This document shows, piece by piece, positions 8,445 to 16,517 of a stretch of 54,578 nt of DNA (within the stretch, counting starts at the first letter, position 1; the number at the start of each line of letters is the position of its first letter). The DNA is taken from contig NZ_PQHW01000041.1 of the NCBI RefSeq assembly GCF_003385215.1, positions 1 through 54,578 on the forward strand. The letters run 5' to 3'. A model generated the notes under the pieces. That model had not been told where the DNA came from, made no database searches, and worked only from the letters and a program-made list of their open reading frames with translations. The stretch comes from Amycolatopsis thermalba. GTDB lineage: Bacteria > Actinomycetota > Actinomycetes > Mycobacteriales > Pseudonocardiaceae. The position numbers and the translations under genes were made by a program.

Positions 8445-9467
8445 GTGGTGCGCGCTCGGCGGGTCACGTTGCGTGACGTCGCGGACAGGGTCGGTCTGTC
8501 CGCGAACACGGTGTCGCGCGCGCTGTCGGGCAAGGACCAGGTCAGCGAGGCCACCCGGGAGATGATCGTGGCCGAGGCCCGGCGGCTGGGGTACGTGCCG
8601 AACAGCCACGCCCGGTCGCTGGTCTCGGGCACCACGATGGTGCTCGCGCTGGTGATCACCAACCCGTCGAACCCGTTCTACGCCGCGCTGATCTCCGCGG
8701 TGGAGCGGCAGTGCCGGGTGGCCGGGTACTCGGTGCTGCTGCTGGTCACCGAGGAGAACGAGGACAACGAGGAACGCGCGGTGCAGCAGCTGCTGCGCTT
8801 CGGCGTGGACGGGGTGCTGGCGGTGCCGATCCAGCACCGGCCCGGGGTGTGGGCGGAGCTGTCCGCGGCCGGGCTGCCGGTGGTGCTGCTCAGCCGCGAC
8901 ATCCCGGAGCTGGGGTTCGACTTCGTGGGCATCGACGTCGAGCAGGCGGTGGCGGACGCGGTGTCCCGGGTGGCCGGGCCGGGGCCGGCGTGGCTGTTCG
9001 AGGAGGACCTGGAGATCAGCACGGTGGCCGCGCGCATCGCCGGGTTCCGGCGGGCGCTCGGCGGTGATTCGCTGGTGCTGAAGGTGCCCGGGCACCGGAC
9101 GCGGGACGCGGCGCTGCCGTGGCGCCCGGACGACGCCCACCGGCTCGCGGCCGGGCTGATCACCCGCGAGCACCACCCGGACCTGGTGGTCACCGGCAAC
9201 GACTACTTCGCGCTCGGGGTCTACAAGGCGGTCCGGGAGTGCGGGCTGACCGTCGGCGAGGACGTGCGCGTGCTCGGCTACGGCGACCACCCGTTCGCCG
9301 CCTACCTGGAGCCGGGCCTGACCACGATCCGGCTGCCCGCCGACGACGTCGGCACGGCCGGGGTGGAGCTGCTGCTGCGGCGGATCGCGGACCCGGACCG
9401 GCCCCGGGAAACCGTGCGGTTGAGCGCGGAACTCATCGAGCGCGGCTCGGCCCGGGTCGTGCGCTGA
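8445..9467 (+). CDS. LacI family transcriptional regulator
   Basis: A 340-residue LacI/GalR repressor. The N-terminal helix-turn-helix is VTLRDVADRVGLSANTVSRA (about residues 7-26), followed by the hinge region and a periplasmic-binding-protein-like sensor domain (VLALVITNPSNPFYAALISA to VTGNDYFALGVYKAVRECGL). GTG start after GGAGG at 8432-8436. It is the last gene of a three-gene unit whose promoter carries two copies of a LacI-type operator, so autoregulation plus control of the divergent MHS transporter is likely. The ligand is unknown. Confidence 0.9.
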   Translation: MVRARRVTLRDVADRVGLSANTVSRALSGKDQVSEATREMIVAEARRLGYVPNSHARSLVSGTTMVLALVITNPSNPFYAALISAVERQCRVAGYSVLLLVTEENEDNEERAVQQLLRFGVDGVLAVPIQHRPGVWAELSAAGLPVVLLSRDIPELGFDFVGIDVEQAVADAVSRVAGPGPAWLFEEDLEISTVAARIAGFRRALGGDSLVLKVPGHRTRDAALPWRPDDAHRLAAGLITREHHPDLVVTGNDYFALGVYKAVRECGLTVGEDVRVLGYGDHPFAAYLEPGLTTIRLPADDVGTAGVELLLRRIADPDRPRETVRLSAELIERGSARVVR

Positions 9468-9530
9468 TCGTCGCCGGACGGCCAGCAAAGATCAACCATC
9501 CGGCCACAATCCGGACATAGCGTCCGGCGC

Positions 9531-11342
9531 ATGAGACGCACTCCCCACCGTCCCCTGGCGGCCGCGCTGGCCCTCGGCCTCGCCGCCGCCCTCGTCCCCA
9601 CGCTCGCTGCCGCCGCTCCCGGCGACGTCGTCGTCCGCGAGTCCTTCGATGGCGCCGCGCTGCCCGCCGGGTGGACCCCGGTCGCCGGCACCTGGCAGGT
9701 CAGCGGCGGGAAGCTGACCAACACCGCGCCCGGCACGCTGTCCCGGATCACCTTCGGCACCCACCTGGAGGACTTCCGCGCCGAGGCCACCATCCGGTTC
9801 GACGCGGTCACCAACTCCAGCCGCTGGGCCGGCCTCGTCCTCGACACCGCGCCGGACGGGACCGTGCCGTGGAGCCAGGCGATCATGCGGTCGGCCTCCA
9901 CCGCCACCAACGGCATCGAGTTCGCGCAGCGCACCGAGGCCAGCACCTGGAACGTCACCGACACCGCCGCCGCGCCGCACGACGCCGGCACCGGGCGCGA
10001 CATCCGCGTCGCGATCGAGGTGCACGGCAGCCGCGCCACCTGGAGCTTCGACGGCAAGACCGTGTTGAGCACCACCAAGCTGCGGCGCAGCGCGTCGGGC
10101 GTGTTCGGGTTCATCGCCGACGGCGCGAAGATCAGCGTCGACGACGTGACGGTCACCCGGCTCGACCCGCTGCCGGTGACCCAGCCGGACGGCGCGCTGC
10201 CGCTCACGGTCGCCCACCGCGGCTACTCCGCGGTGGCGCCGGAGAACACGCTCGCCGCGGTCGAGGCCGGGGTCCGCGCGGGCGCCGAGTACGTGGAGAT
10301 CGACGCGCAGACCACGCGCGACGGCGTGCCGGTCGTCATGCACGACAACACCGTCGACCGGACCACCGAGGGCACCGGCGACATCTCGACGCTCACCGCC
10401 GCGCAGGTGACCGCGCTGGACGCCGGGGCGTGGTTCTCACCGGCGTTCGCCGGGCAGAAGGTGCCCACGCTCGGGCAGGTGCTGGACCTGATCCGCACCA
10501 GCGGATCGACGCTGCTGCTGGAGATCAAGGGCCCGGAGACCCGCGCCGAGACCGCGCGGATCCTGGACGAGGTGCGCAGCCGGGGCATGACGCGGCAGGT
10601 GCTGGTGCAGAGCTTCGACGAGCAGGTCCTGCGGGACGCTCGCGCGATCGCGCCGGAGATCCCGCTGGGCCTGCTGCGGGGTGCGGTGGACGCCGATCCG
10701 GTGGCGACGGCGAAGGCGTTCGGCGTGGTGACCTACAACCCGTCCGCCGCGGCGCTCCTGACCCGGCCGGACGCGGTGTCCCGGTTGAACGCGGCGGGAA
10801 TCGCCGTCATGCCCTACACCGTGAACGACGCGGCGACCTGGCGGAAGCTGGCCGACGCCGGGGTGGACGCCATCATCACCGACCGGGCCGGGGAGCTGGC
10901 CGGGTGGCGCTCGGGCCAGGCCGCGCCCTCGGTGACGGTCTCGGTGCCGGGCCAGCTGCGGCGGTACGTGCCGGCGCCGGTCGCGGTGTCGGCGCGGGAC
11001 GCTTCGGCCGTCTCGGTGACGCTGGACGGCGCGCGGATCGACCCGGCGGCGCCGCTGGACCCGCGGTCGCTGGCCGCGGGCACGCACGAACTCGTGGCGA
11101 CGGCGACCGGTCCGGGTGGGACGGCGTCGGCGTCGGCGAAGTTCGAGGTCGTGGTCGACGTGACGGGGGTGCGGGTGCTGGTCGCGGAGGCCGGGGCGCG
11201 CCCCGAGCAAACGGCGACGATCCTGCGGCACCTGGACGCCGGGCACTTCGACCAGGCCGCGGACGCGGTGCGCCGGGCCGGGTTCGCGCCGGAGCTGGAG
11301 CGGATCCTGCTGGCGGACCTCGCGCTGATCGCGGGCCGCTGA
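9531..11342 (+). CDS. Secreted glycerophosphodiester phosphodiesterase with N-terminal LamG-like module
   Basis: A 603-residue exported enzyme. Residues 1-29 form a signal peptide ending around LAAAAPGD. Residues about 30-215 look like a concanavalin/LamG-type binding module. Residues about 224-465 are the GDPD catalytic TIM barrel, with His229 in VAHRGYSAVAPENT, the acidic pair in YVEIDAQ, and HD in VPVVMHDN. A C-terminal region has an Ig-like segment and a short helical repeat often annotated FIMS-like. GDPD enzymes hydrolyse glycerophosphodiesters to glycerol-3-phosphate and an alcohol, here outside the membrane, supplying phosphate or carbon. A 12-bp hairpin terminates it. Confidence 0.85.
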   Translation: MRRTPHRPLAAALALGLAAALVPTLAAAAPGDVVVRESFDGAALPAGWTPVAGTWQVSGGKLTNTAPGTLSRITFGTHLEDFRAEATIRFDAVTNSSRWAGLVLDTAPDGTVPWSQAIMRSASTATNGIEFAQRTEASTWNVTDTAAAPHDAGTGRDIRVAIEVHGSRATWSFDGKTVLSTTKLRRSASGVFGFIADGAKISVDDVTVTRLDPLPVTQPDGALPLTVAHRGYSAVAPENTLAAVEAGVRAGAEYVEIDAQTTRDGVPVVMHDNTVDRTTEGTGDISTLTAAQVTALDAGAWFSPAFAGQKVPTLGQVLDLIRTSGSTLLLEIKGPETRAETARILDEVRSRGMTRQVLVQSFDEQVLRDARAIAPEIPLGLLRGAVDADPVATAKAFGVVTYNPSAAALLTRPDAVSRLNAAGIAVMPYTVNDAATWRKLADAGVDAIITDRAGELAGWRSGQAAPSVTVSVPGQLRRYVPAPVAVSARDASAVSVTLDGARIDPAAPLDPRSLAAGTHELVATATGPGGTASASAKFEVVVDVTGVRVLVAEAGARPEQTATILRHLDAGHFDQAADAVRRAGFAPELERILLADLALIAGR

Positions 11343-11349
11343 CCGCGGT

Positions 11350-11382
11350 GGGGTGGCGGGGTGATCTTGTCCCCGCCACCCC
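11350..11382 (+). terminator. Hairpin terminator after the GDPD gene
   Basis: A perfect 12-bp stem GGGGTGGCGGGG / CCCCGCCACCCC with a 9-base loop, 8 bases after the stop codon and 20 bases before the next start. Confidence 0.75.
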
Positions 11383-11402
11383 CTCCGGGTGAGACTGGCG
11401 CC

Positions 11403-12200
11403 ATGGACCGCGTCAGCATCGAGATCAGCCAGGGCGTCGCCGATGTGCGGCTCAACCGTGCCGACAAGCGCAACGCCCTGGACCCCGCCATGTTCGCGGC
11501 CCTGGTGCGCGCCGGGGAGCGGCTGAAGTCCGAGCCGGGGCTGCGGGCTGTCGTACTGTCCGGCGAGGGGCCGGACTTCTGCGCGGGCCTGGACTTCGCC
11601 GCGTTCCAGGCGATGCGCTCCGGCGACCGGATCAGCGCGGACGTCGACCTGCCGCCGTCGGACGGGCCGGCCAAGGCGACCGGGCAGCGGGCGGCCCACG
11701 TGTGGACCGAGCTGCCGGTGCCGGTGATCGCCGCGATCACCGGGCACGCGCTGGGCGGCGGGCTGCAGGTCGCGCTGGGCGCGGACATGCGGATCGTCGC
11801 GCCGGACGCGAAGCTGTCGGTCCTGGAGATCAAGTGGGGGCTGATCCCGGACATGACCGGCACGCAGGTGCTGCCCGAGCTGGTCGGCCGGGACGTGGCG
11901 AAGGAGCTGACGTTCACCGGCCGCGTGGTGAGCGGGGAGGAGGCGGTCGCGCTGGGCCTGGCGACGCGCGTGGCCGGCGATCCCCGGGCGGAGGCGCTGG
12001 AGCTGGCCCGGTCGATCGCCGGACGCAGCCCGGACGCCATCCGCGCGGCCAAGCGCCTGCTGGACCTGCCGCGCGACCCCGAGGCCGGCTTCGCGGCCGA
12101 GCAGCGGGAGATCACGGCGCTGATCGGCAGCCCCAACCAGGTCGAGGCGGTGACGGCGTCGTTCGAGAAGCGGGCGCCGCGCTTCACGGATCCGGCCTGA
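11403..12200 (+). CDS. Enoyl-CoA hydratase/isomerase (crotonase) family protein
   Basis: A 265-residue cytoplasmic crotonase-fold protein acting on acyl-CoA thioesters. The oxyanion-hole segments FCAGLDFAAF and GHALGGGLQVALGADMRI are present. Glutamates in VLEIKWG and VAKELTFTG align with the two catalytic glutamates of enoyl-CoA hydratase, so hydratase activity is plausible. The usual PGAGGTQ is PDMTGTQ here. It stands alone between a secreted phosphodiesterase and a secreted esterase, so the pathway (beta-oxidation or aromatic side-chain shortening) cannot be fixed. Confidence 0.85.
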   Translation: MDRVSIEISQGVADVRLNRADKRNALDPAMFAALVRAGERLKSEPGLRAVVLSGEGPDFCAGLDFAAFQAMRSGDRISADVDLPPSDGPAKATGQRAAHVWTELPVPVIAAITGHALGGGLQVALGADMRIVAPDAKLSVLEIKWGLIPDMTGTQVLPELVGRDVAKELTFTGRVVSGEEAVALGLATRVAGDPRAEALELARSIAGRSPDAIRAAKRLLDLPRDPEAGFAAEQREITALIGSPNQVEAVTASFEKRAPRFTDPA

Positions 12201-12338
12201 CGCGGAGCTACCAGCTCGTGGGCCCGCCGTGTCGATCAAGCACATGACGCCCTGACCGACGGTGTGGTGCGCCGACATGGTGAGTCGTCCCGCCCGCTGC
12301 CTACCCTGGCGATCTCGCAACGGTGGGAGGGGTCGTCG

Positions 12339-13934
12339 ATGAGAAGGTCTGTTGCCGTGCTCGTTCCGGCGCTGGCGGCCGCGGCACTAGCGGCGCCGGC
12401 GCACGCGGATCCGGTGGCCCGGTGCACGGAGCTGGCCGGGCTGGCGATCCCGGCCGCCGCGATCGGCCTGCCGACCAGCGGCGGCACGGTGACCGCGGCG
12501 CAGGTCACCGGCGGGTACTGCCAGGTGGACGCGGCGCTGCACCCGGTGGATCCGGCGGCGCCGGACATCCGGATGCGGGTCGCGTTGCCGGCGGAGTGGA
12601 ACGGCAAGGCGCTGATGTTCGGGGGCGGCGGGTACAACGGCACGATCCCGAACGTGGCCGGGAACGTCCCCTTTGGACCGGTGGGCGGGGCCACTCCGCT
12701 GGCCCGCGGCTACGCGACCTTCGCGAGCGATTCGGGCCACCAGGCCTCGCCCACGCACGTCCCGGCTCCTTCGCTCGACGGCTCGTTCGGGGTGAACGAC
12801 GAGGCGGTGCGCAACTTCTCCGGCGACGCGCTCAAGAAGACCCGGGACGCGGCCGTGTTCGTGATCGCGCAGCGGTATTCGGCGCGCCCGTCGTACAGTT
12901 ATTTCGCGGGCGGGTCGACCGGTGGCCGGGAGGCGCTGGCCGTGGCGCAACGGTGGCCGGCCGATTTCGACGGCGTGATCTCGGTGTACCCGGCGTGGAA
13001 CGCGGCGAGCCTGGATTTGTTCTTCGGCTACCAGGCGCAGGTGTTGTCCCAGCCGGGCGCGTTCCCGAACCCGGCGAAGCAGGCTCTGTTGTACCGCAGC
13101 GTGATCCAGGCTTGTGACGGCCAGGATGGCCTGCGCGACGGCGTGGTCTCGGACGAGGCGGGGTGCCGGTTCGACCCGCGGGTGCTGCGTTGCCCCGGCG
13201 GGGCGGACACGGGTGACGCGTGTTTGTCGGACGTGCAGATCGGGGCGGTGAAGGCGCTTTCGGAGCCGCTGCGGTGGAAGTACCGCGTGGCGAGCGGCGA
13301 GCGCGGCTACCCCGGTTTCCCGTTCCTGTCCGGCGCCGCGATGACGACACCACTGCTCGGCATGGGCACGGTCGCCCCGGCCACCCCGATGCCGGCGGCC
13401 GCGGGGTACGGGGTGCAATTCTGGGACCAGTGGGCACGGTACTTCGTGACGCGGAACCCCGGTTTCGACGCGCTGACGCTGGACCCGCGCCGCCCGGGCC
13501 CGTGGCGGGAGCGGATCAGCGAGCTGACCGCGCTGCAGGACGTGAACAACGCGGACCTGGGCCCGTTCGCCCGGGCCGGCGGCAAACTCCTGCTGCTGCA
13601 CGGCACGGCGGACGAGCTGGTGAGCCACCGGTCCACAGTGGACTACTTCCAGCGCGTGGAACGCACGCTGGGCAAGCGGGCAACGGATTCCTTCGCGCGG
13701 TTCTACCTCGTCCCCGGCGCGAACCACGCCAATGTGGGAGCCGCGTTCCCAGCCGCCTGGGACTCGCTGACCGCGTTGGAAACCTGGACCGAACACCAGG
13801 CGGCGCCCGTGACCCCGGTGGTGACCGACGCGGCAAGGGGCCGGACCCGCCCACTGTGCGAGTACCCGGCCTGGCCCCGCTACCGAGGCGGTGATCCAGC
13901 CACAGCGAGCAGCTTCAGCTGCGCCCGGCGCTGA
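12339..13934 (+). CDS. Secreted tannase/feruloyl esterase family alpha/beta hydrolase
   Basis: A 531-residue exported esterase. The signal peptide MRRSVAVLVPALAAAALAAPAHA is followed by an alpha/beta-hydrolase of the tannase/feruloyl-esterase family (SYFAGGSTGGREALA). The triad appears to be Ser193, Asp425 (HGTADELV) and His463 (PGANHANV). Family members release gallate or hydroxycinnamates from plant esters. In the family hallmark the serine is preceded and the histidine followed by a disulfide-forming cysteine; here those positions are Gly192 and Ala464, so the linking disulfide is missing as a matched pair. The ATG at 12339 follows GGGAGGGG. A gallate-type catabolic cluster lies about 13 kb downstream. 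Confidence 0.85.
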   Translation: MRRSVAVLVPALAAAALAAPAHADPVARCTELAGLAIPAAAIGLPTSGGTVTAAQVTGGYCQVDAALHPVDPAAPDIRMRVALPAEWNGKALMFGGGGYNGTIPNVAGNVPFGPVGGATPLARGYATFASDSGHQASPTHVPAPSLDGSFGVNDEAVRNFSGDALKKTRDAAVFVIAQRYSARPSYSYFAGGSTGGREALAVAQRWPADFDGVISVYPAWNAASLDLFFGYQAQVLSQPGAFPNPAKQALLYRSVIQACDGQDGLRDGVVSDEAGCRFDPRVLRCPGGADTGDACLSDVQIGAVKALSEPLRWKYRVASGERGYPGFPFLSGAAMTTPLLGMGTVAPATPMPAAAGYGVQFWDQWARYFVTRNPGFDALTLDPRRPGPWRERISELTALQDVNNADLGPFARAGGKLLLLHGTADELVSHRSTVDYFQRVERTLGKRATDSFARFYLVPGANHANVGAAFPAAWDSLTALETWTEHQAAPVTPVVTDAARGRTRPLCEYPAWPRYRGGDPATASSFSCARR

Positions 13935-13972
13935 CGGCGCGCCAGCGCCGTGCAGTGCACCCACCGAAGCTG

Positions 13973-14116
13973 GGTGGTCATCCCGTCGCCTGACACTGGA
14001 CGATCACCTTGAGCCAGGGCCGCAACCCAGGCCGCCAACCGGCGGCCGACGGTGCCAACCTTGCGGCCCTGGCTCAAGGTGATATGCACAAACCGGAAGG
14101 CGACGGGATGACCACC
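13973..14116. repeat. 144-bp nested palindrome
   Basis: Outer arms 13973-13991 and 14098-14116 are perfect 19-bp complements, and inner arms 14003-14025 and 14061-14083 are perfect 23-bp complements. A third small hairpin (GGCCGCC at 14030-14036 with GGCGGCC at 14041-14047) sits in the centre. The unpaired gaps between outer and inner stems are 11 and 14 bases. Such symmetry could be a bidirectional terminator, a palindromic mobile repeat or a structured RNA. Confidence 0.85.
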
Positions 14117-14227
14117 AGCGACCACCTGCTCGGGGTGAGACAACAACGGTCCCCCGTCATCCCGGAGCCTGCCTGTCCGGCGAGGACATCTCTTGATCTT
14201 TAGAGGTGGCTGGGGGCAGGCGAAGAG

Positions 14228-14278
14228 CCCGCCCTACGGGCGGGAAACGCCCTTCGGGCGGAAAGCGCCTCACGGCGC
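14228..14278. repeat. Three consecutive mini-hairpins with AAA linkers
   Basis: CCCGCCC-TAC-GGGCGGG, AAA, CGCCC-TTC-GGGCG, GAAA, GCGCC-TCAC-GGCGC follow one another without gaps. On the minus strand each hairpin is followed by TTT, so the array could act as a stacked terminator for leftward transcripts, or it may be a dispersed intergenic repeat. Confidence 0.7.
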
Positions 14279-14329
14279 CGAACGGTCACCTTCCGACCAC
14301 CCCCGCCCCCGCCCCTGAATGGTGTTTCA

Positions 14330-14387
14330 GTCGCCGAGCAGGCGTGTCAAGGCGGGAAAGAGTACCTTGACACGCCTGATCGGCGAC
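14330..14387. repeat. 23-bp stem-loop with one mismatch
   Basis: Arms 14330-14352 and 14365-14387 are complementary except for one position, with the loop CGGGAAAGAGTA. It is enclosed at a distance by complementary tracts CCCCCGCCCCCG (14300-14311) and CGGGGGCGGGGG (14406-14417). Confidence 0.8.
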
Positions 14388-14447
14388 CAAAGACCGGCTG
14401 TGGATCGGGGGCGGGGGAGGTCTGGTTGGGGTAGTCGGTGCTGTTGC

Positions 14448-14641
14448 GTTGCCGGCTTGCGGTTCGCAAGGCTGCCGCGCGGCCCCGGGGCGTAGTCGGG
14501 CCGCTTGTGTTGCCGGCCGCCGGTTCGCAGGGCTGCCGCACGGCCGGCCGACTGCCGGACCACTACCGTTGCCGGCCGCCGGCACTCGGCTGCCGCACGG
14601 CCGGCCGACTGCCGTGCCACTCCCGTTCCCGCCCGCCGGTT
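14448..14641. repeat. Tandem direct repeats of about 57-61 bp (3.3 copies)
   Basis: Copies begin at 14448, 14509, 14568 and (partial) 14625, each opening with GTTGCCGGC or a close variant and containing GGCTGCCGC. Copies two and three share CACGGCCGGCCGACTGCCG. The last copy is truncated just before the XRE regulator stop. Translation on the minus strand gives repeating RQSAGRAAA, but no initiation signal supports a gene. Confidence 0.7.
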
Positions 14642-14663
14642 GTGTGTCACCACCGGACCGGGC

Positions 14664-15326
14664 TCACCCCTCCGGTGCCACCTCCCCATACGCCACCACC
14701 GACAGGAACCTGATCGGCAGCTTCACCAGCTCCCGCGGTCCGTGCACCCCTTCACCGTCCAGTTGCAGCGCATCGCCGGGGCGCATGGTGTAGCTGGCCT
14801 CTCCGTGGCCGTACAACATCTCCCCCTCCAGCATGTACAGCAGCTCCGTTCCGGGGTGCTGGAAGAGCGGGAACTCCTCACTCCGTTCGGTCAGCGTGAC
14901 GATGTGCGCTTCCATCCGCTTGTGCGGCCCCCGCAGCGCACCGAGCAACGTGTAGTCGTGGCCCACCCGCGTTCCGCGTTGCACGATTCGCGCTCCGGCG
15001 CCCGCCGGGGTGTAGACCGCCTCGCGTTGGGTGTCGGCTGCCCGGAACAGCGCGGTGACCGGCACGTCGAACGCGTCGGCCAGGCGGTCGAGCGTCGTCA
15101 GGCTACAAGAAATCGTCGCGTTCTCGATTTTGGACAGCATCGCCACCGAGATGCCCGTGCGCGCCGCCAGCTCGGCCAGCGTGAGGCCGTGGGCGTGCCG
15201 CAGCTGGCGCACCTGCCCGGCGATCGCCCGCTCCAGCCTGCCCTGCCGCGGCGCCGGCTTGTCGACCTCGCGCGCGGCCGGCCCGGCCGGTGCCTCGTCC
15301 TTGCTCACGACTGCCCGCCCATCCAC
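14664..15326 (-). CDS. XRE family regulator with C-terminal cupin domain
   Basis: A 220-residue cytoplasmic regulator. The helix-turn-helix (about residues 32-90) contains LTLAELAARTGISVAMLSKI, and the cupin sensor (about 145-215) contains PGTELLYMLEGEM and RPGDALQLDGEGVHGP. This architecture is shared with PuuR-like regulators of amine and polyamine catabolism. It is the last gene of the glnT-glxBCD-FAD oxidoreductase operon, starting 9 bases after the oxidoreductase stop, and is therefore the probable local regulator. A GTTTC-AC-GAAAC palindrome upstream of glnT is a candidate target. The GTG at 15326 lacks a clear ribosome binding site; a GTG six codons later is an alternative. Confidence 0.85.
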   Translation of the reverse strand: MDGRAVVSKDEAPAGPAAREVDKPAPRQGRLERAIAGQVRQLRHAHGLTLAELAARTGISVAMLSKIENATISCSLTTLDRLADAFDVPVTALFRAADTQREAVYTPAGAGARIVQRGTRVGHDYTLLGALRGPHKRMEAHIVTLTERSEEFPLFQHPGTELLYMLEGEMLYGHGEASYTMRPGDALQLDGEGVHGPRELVKLPIRFLSVVAYGEVAPEG

Positions 15327-15335
15327 CGATGATAC

Positions 15336-16517
15336 TCAGCGCATCTCCCCCGCCCCCACATACGGGTGCGGGCTGGTCAGCAACGCGCCCTCGGCGAACC
15401 GCGACAACCGGAAATCCGTCTCCGGCACGTCCGGGTCCCCGCTCTTCCCGTCCACCACCAGGTCCGCGACCAGCGCCCCCACCGCGGGCGAGATCTTGAA
15501 CCCGTGCCCGCTGAACCCCGCCGCCACCACCAGCCCGCCGACCGGCGTCAGGGAGATCACCGGGTTGAAGTCCGGCGTCACGTCGTAACACCCCGCGTAG
15601 GTGCTCGCGATCGACGCGTCCGCCAGTCCCGGGAACCGCCGTGCCATCTTCTCCACCGCCAGCTCCAGGAAGTCCGCGTCGGCCCGGTTGGCGTAGCTGT
15701 CCGGGTCGGCCGGGTGCAGCCGGGCCAGGTCGCTGTTGCCGAACAGGATCTCCCCGGACACCTCGGGCCGCACGTACTGCAACGACACCAGATCGGAGAA
15801 CACCGGCACCGCCCCCAGGTCCACCCCCGGGTCGACCAGCACGATCTGCTCCCGGTGCACGGTGATCGGCAGCTCGATCCCGTGCGCGGCCAGCAGCGGC
15901 ACCGACCACGGCCCGGCCGCAACGACCACAGTGGACGCCCCGATCACCGACCCGTCGGCCAGCCGCACCCCCGTCACCCGCTCCCGGGACACCAGCACCT
16001 CGGCCACCGCCGCGCCCTGCCGGATCCGCGCACCGGCGGCACGAGCCGCCGCGGCAAACGCTTGCGCCGTCGAGTACGCATCCCCGTACCCGCCGCGCGG
16101 CTCCCAGGCGAACGCGGCGAAGTCGTCCAGATCCGCGGCCGGCCACAGCTTCGCGACCTCGTCCCGCCCGATCTCCTCCGTCTCCACCCCGACCGCGCGC
16201 TGGTCGGCCAGGCTCGCCCGCAGCGCCTCCACATTGGACTCCCCGACCCCCACGACGTACCCGGTCTGGTGGAACCCGATCTCCGTGCCCAGGACGTCGG
16301 AAGCGTTCTCGAACAGCTCCAGCCCCGTGCGCGCCATCGCCGCCAGCGACGACACGCCGTAGTGACAACGCACCACACCGCTGGACTTGCCCGTCCCACC
16401 CGACCCGACGGTGTCCCGTTCGCACACCACCACGTCCGTCACCCCGCGCTGCCCCAGCGCCCACGCCGCGGCCGTGCCCTCCAGACCACCGCCGACGATC
16501 ACCACCTCGGCGTTCAC
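15336..16517 (-). CDS. FAD-dependent oxidoreductase, sarcosine-oxidase beta-subunit-like (DAO family)
   Basis: A 393-residue flavoprotein with the dinucleotide-binding VVIVGGGLEGTAAAWAL at the N-terminus. GGTGKSSGVVRCHYG is characteristic of the sarcosine oxidase beta / N-methylglutamate dehydrogenase type, followed by AGPWSVPLL and the C-terminal GFSGHGFKISPAVG. It would oxidise a secondary or primary amine to an imine and aldehyde. The GTG at 16517 overlaps the glxD stop by 4 bases (GTGA). The gene lies within a glnT-glxBCD operon, where an N-methylglutamate-type product would be its natural substrate. The other subunits of heterotetrameric N-methylglutamate dehydrogenase are absent here. 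Confidence 0.82.
   Translation of the reverse strand: MNAEVVIVGGGLEGTAAAWALGQRGVTDVVVCERDTVGSGGTGKSSGVVRCHYGVSSLAAMARTGLELFENASDVLGTEIGFHQTGYVVGVGESNVEALRASLADQRAVGVETEEIGRDEVAKLWPAADLDDFAAFAWEPRGGYGDAYSTAQAFAAAARAAGARIRQGAAVAEVLVSRERVTGVRLADGSVIGASTVVVAAGPWSVPLLAAHGIELPITVHREQIVLVDPGVDLGAVPVFSDLVSLQYVRPEVSGEILFGNSDLARLHPADPDSYANRADADFLELAVEKMARRFPGLADASIASTYAGCYDVTPDFNPVISLTPVGGLVVAAGFSGHGFKISPAVGALVADLVVDGKSGDPDVPETDFRLSRFAEGALLTSPHPYVGAGEMR

Larger units (their letters stand above)
13935..14663. other. Repeat-rich intergenic region without a convincing gene
   Basis: This 729-bp stretch separates the tannase stop from the stop of the XRE regulator (convergent genes). Short open frames on both strands are low-complexity arginine/alanine/proline translations or arise from the palindromes, and none has a good ribosome binding site. 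It holds, in order, a small hairpin at the tannase stop (13934-13951), a 144-bp nested palindrome, three tandem mini-hairpins, a 23-bp stem-loop, a pair of complementary C/G-rich tracts (14300-14311 and 14406-14417), and 3.3 tandem repeats. Each is listed separately. Confidence 0.7.

Noticed and set aside
13880..14146. An 88-codon minus-strand frame over the 144-bp palindrome
   Set aside because: It overlaps the tannase 3' end, its sequence mirrors the palindrome on both strands, and no homologous family is recognised.
14327..14689. A 120-codon minus-strand frame with repeating RQSAGRAAA
   Set aside because: It is the translation of tandem DNA repeats and hairpins, overlaps the XRE gene end, and has no ribosome binding site.
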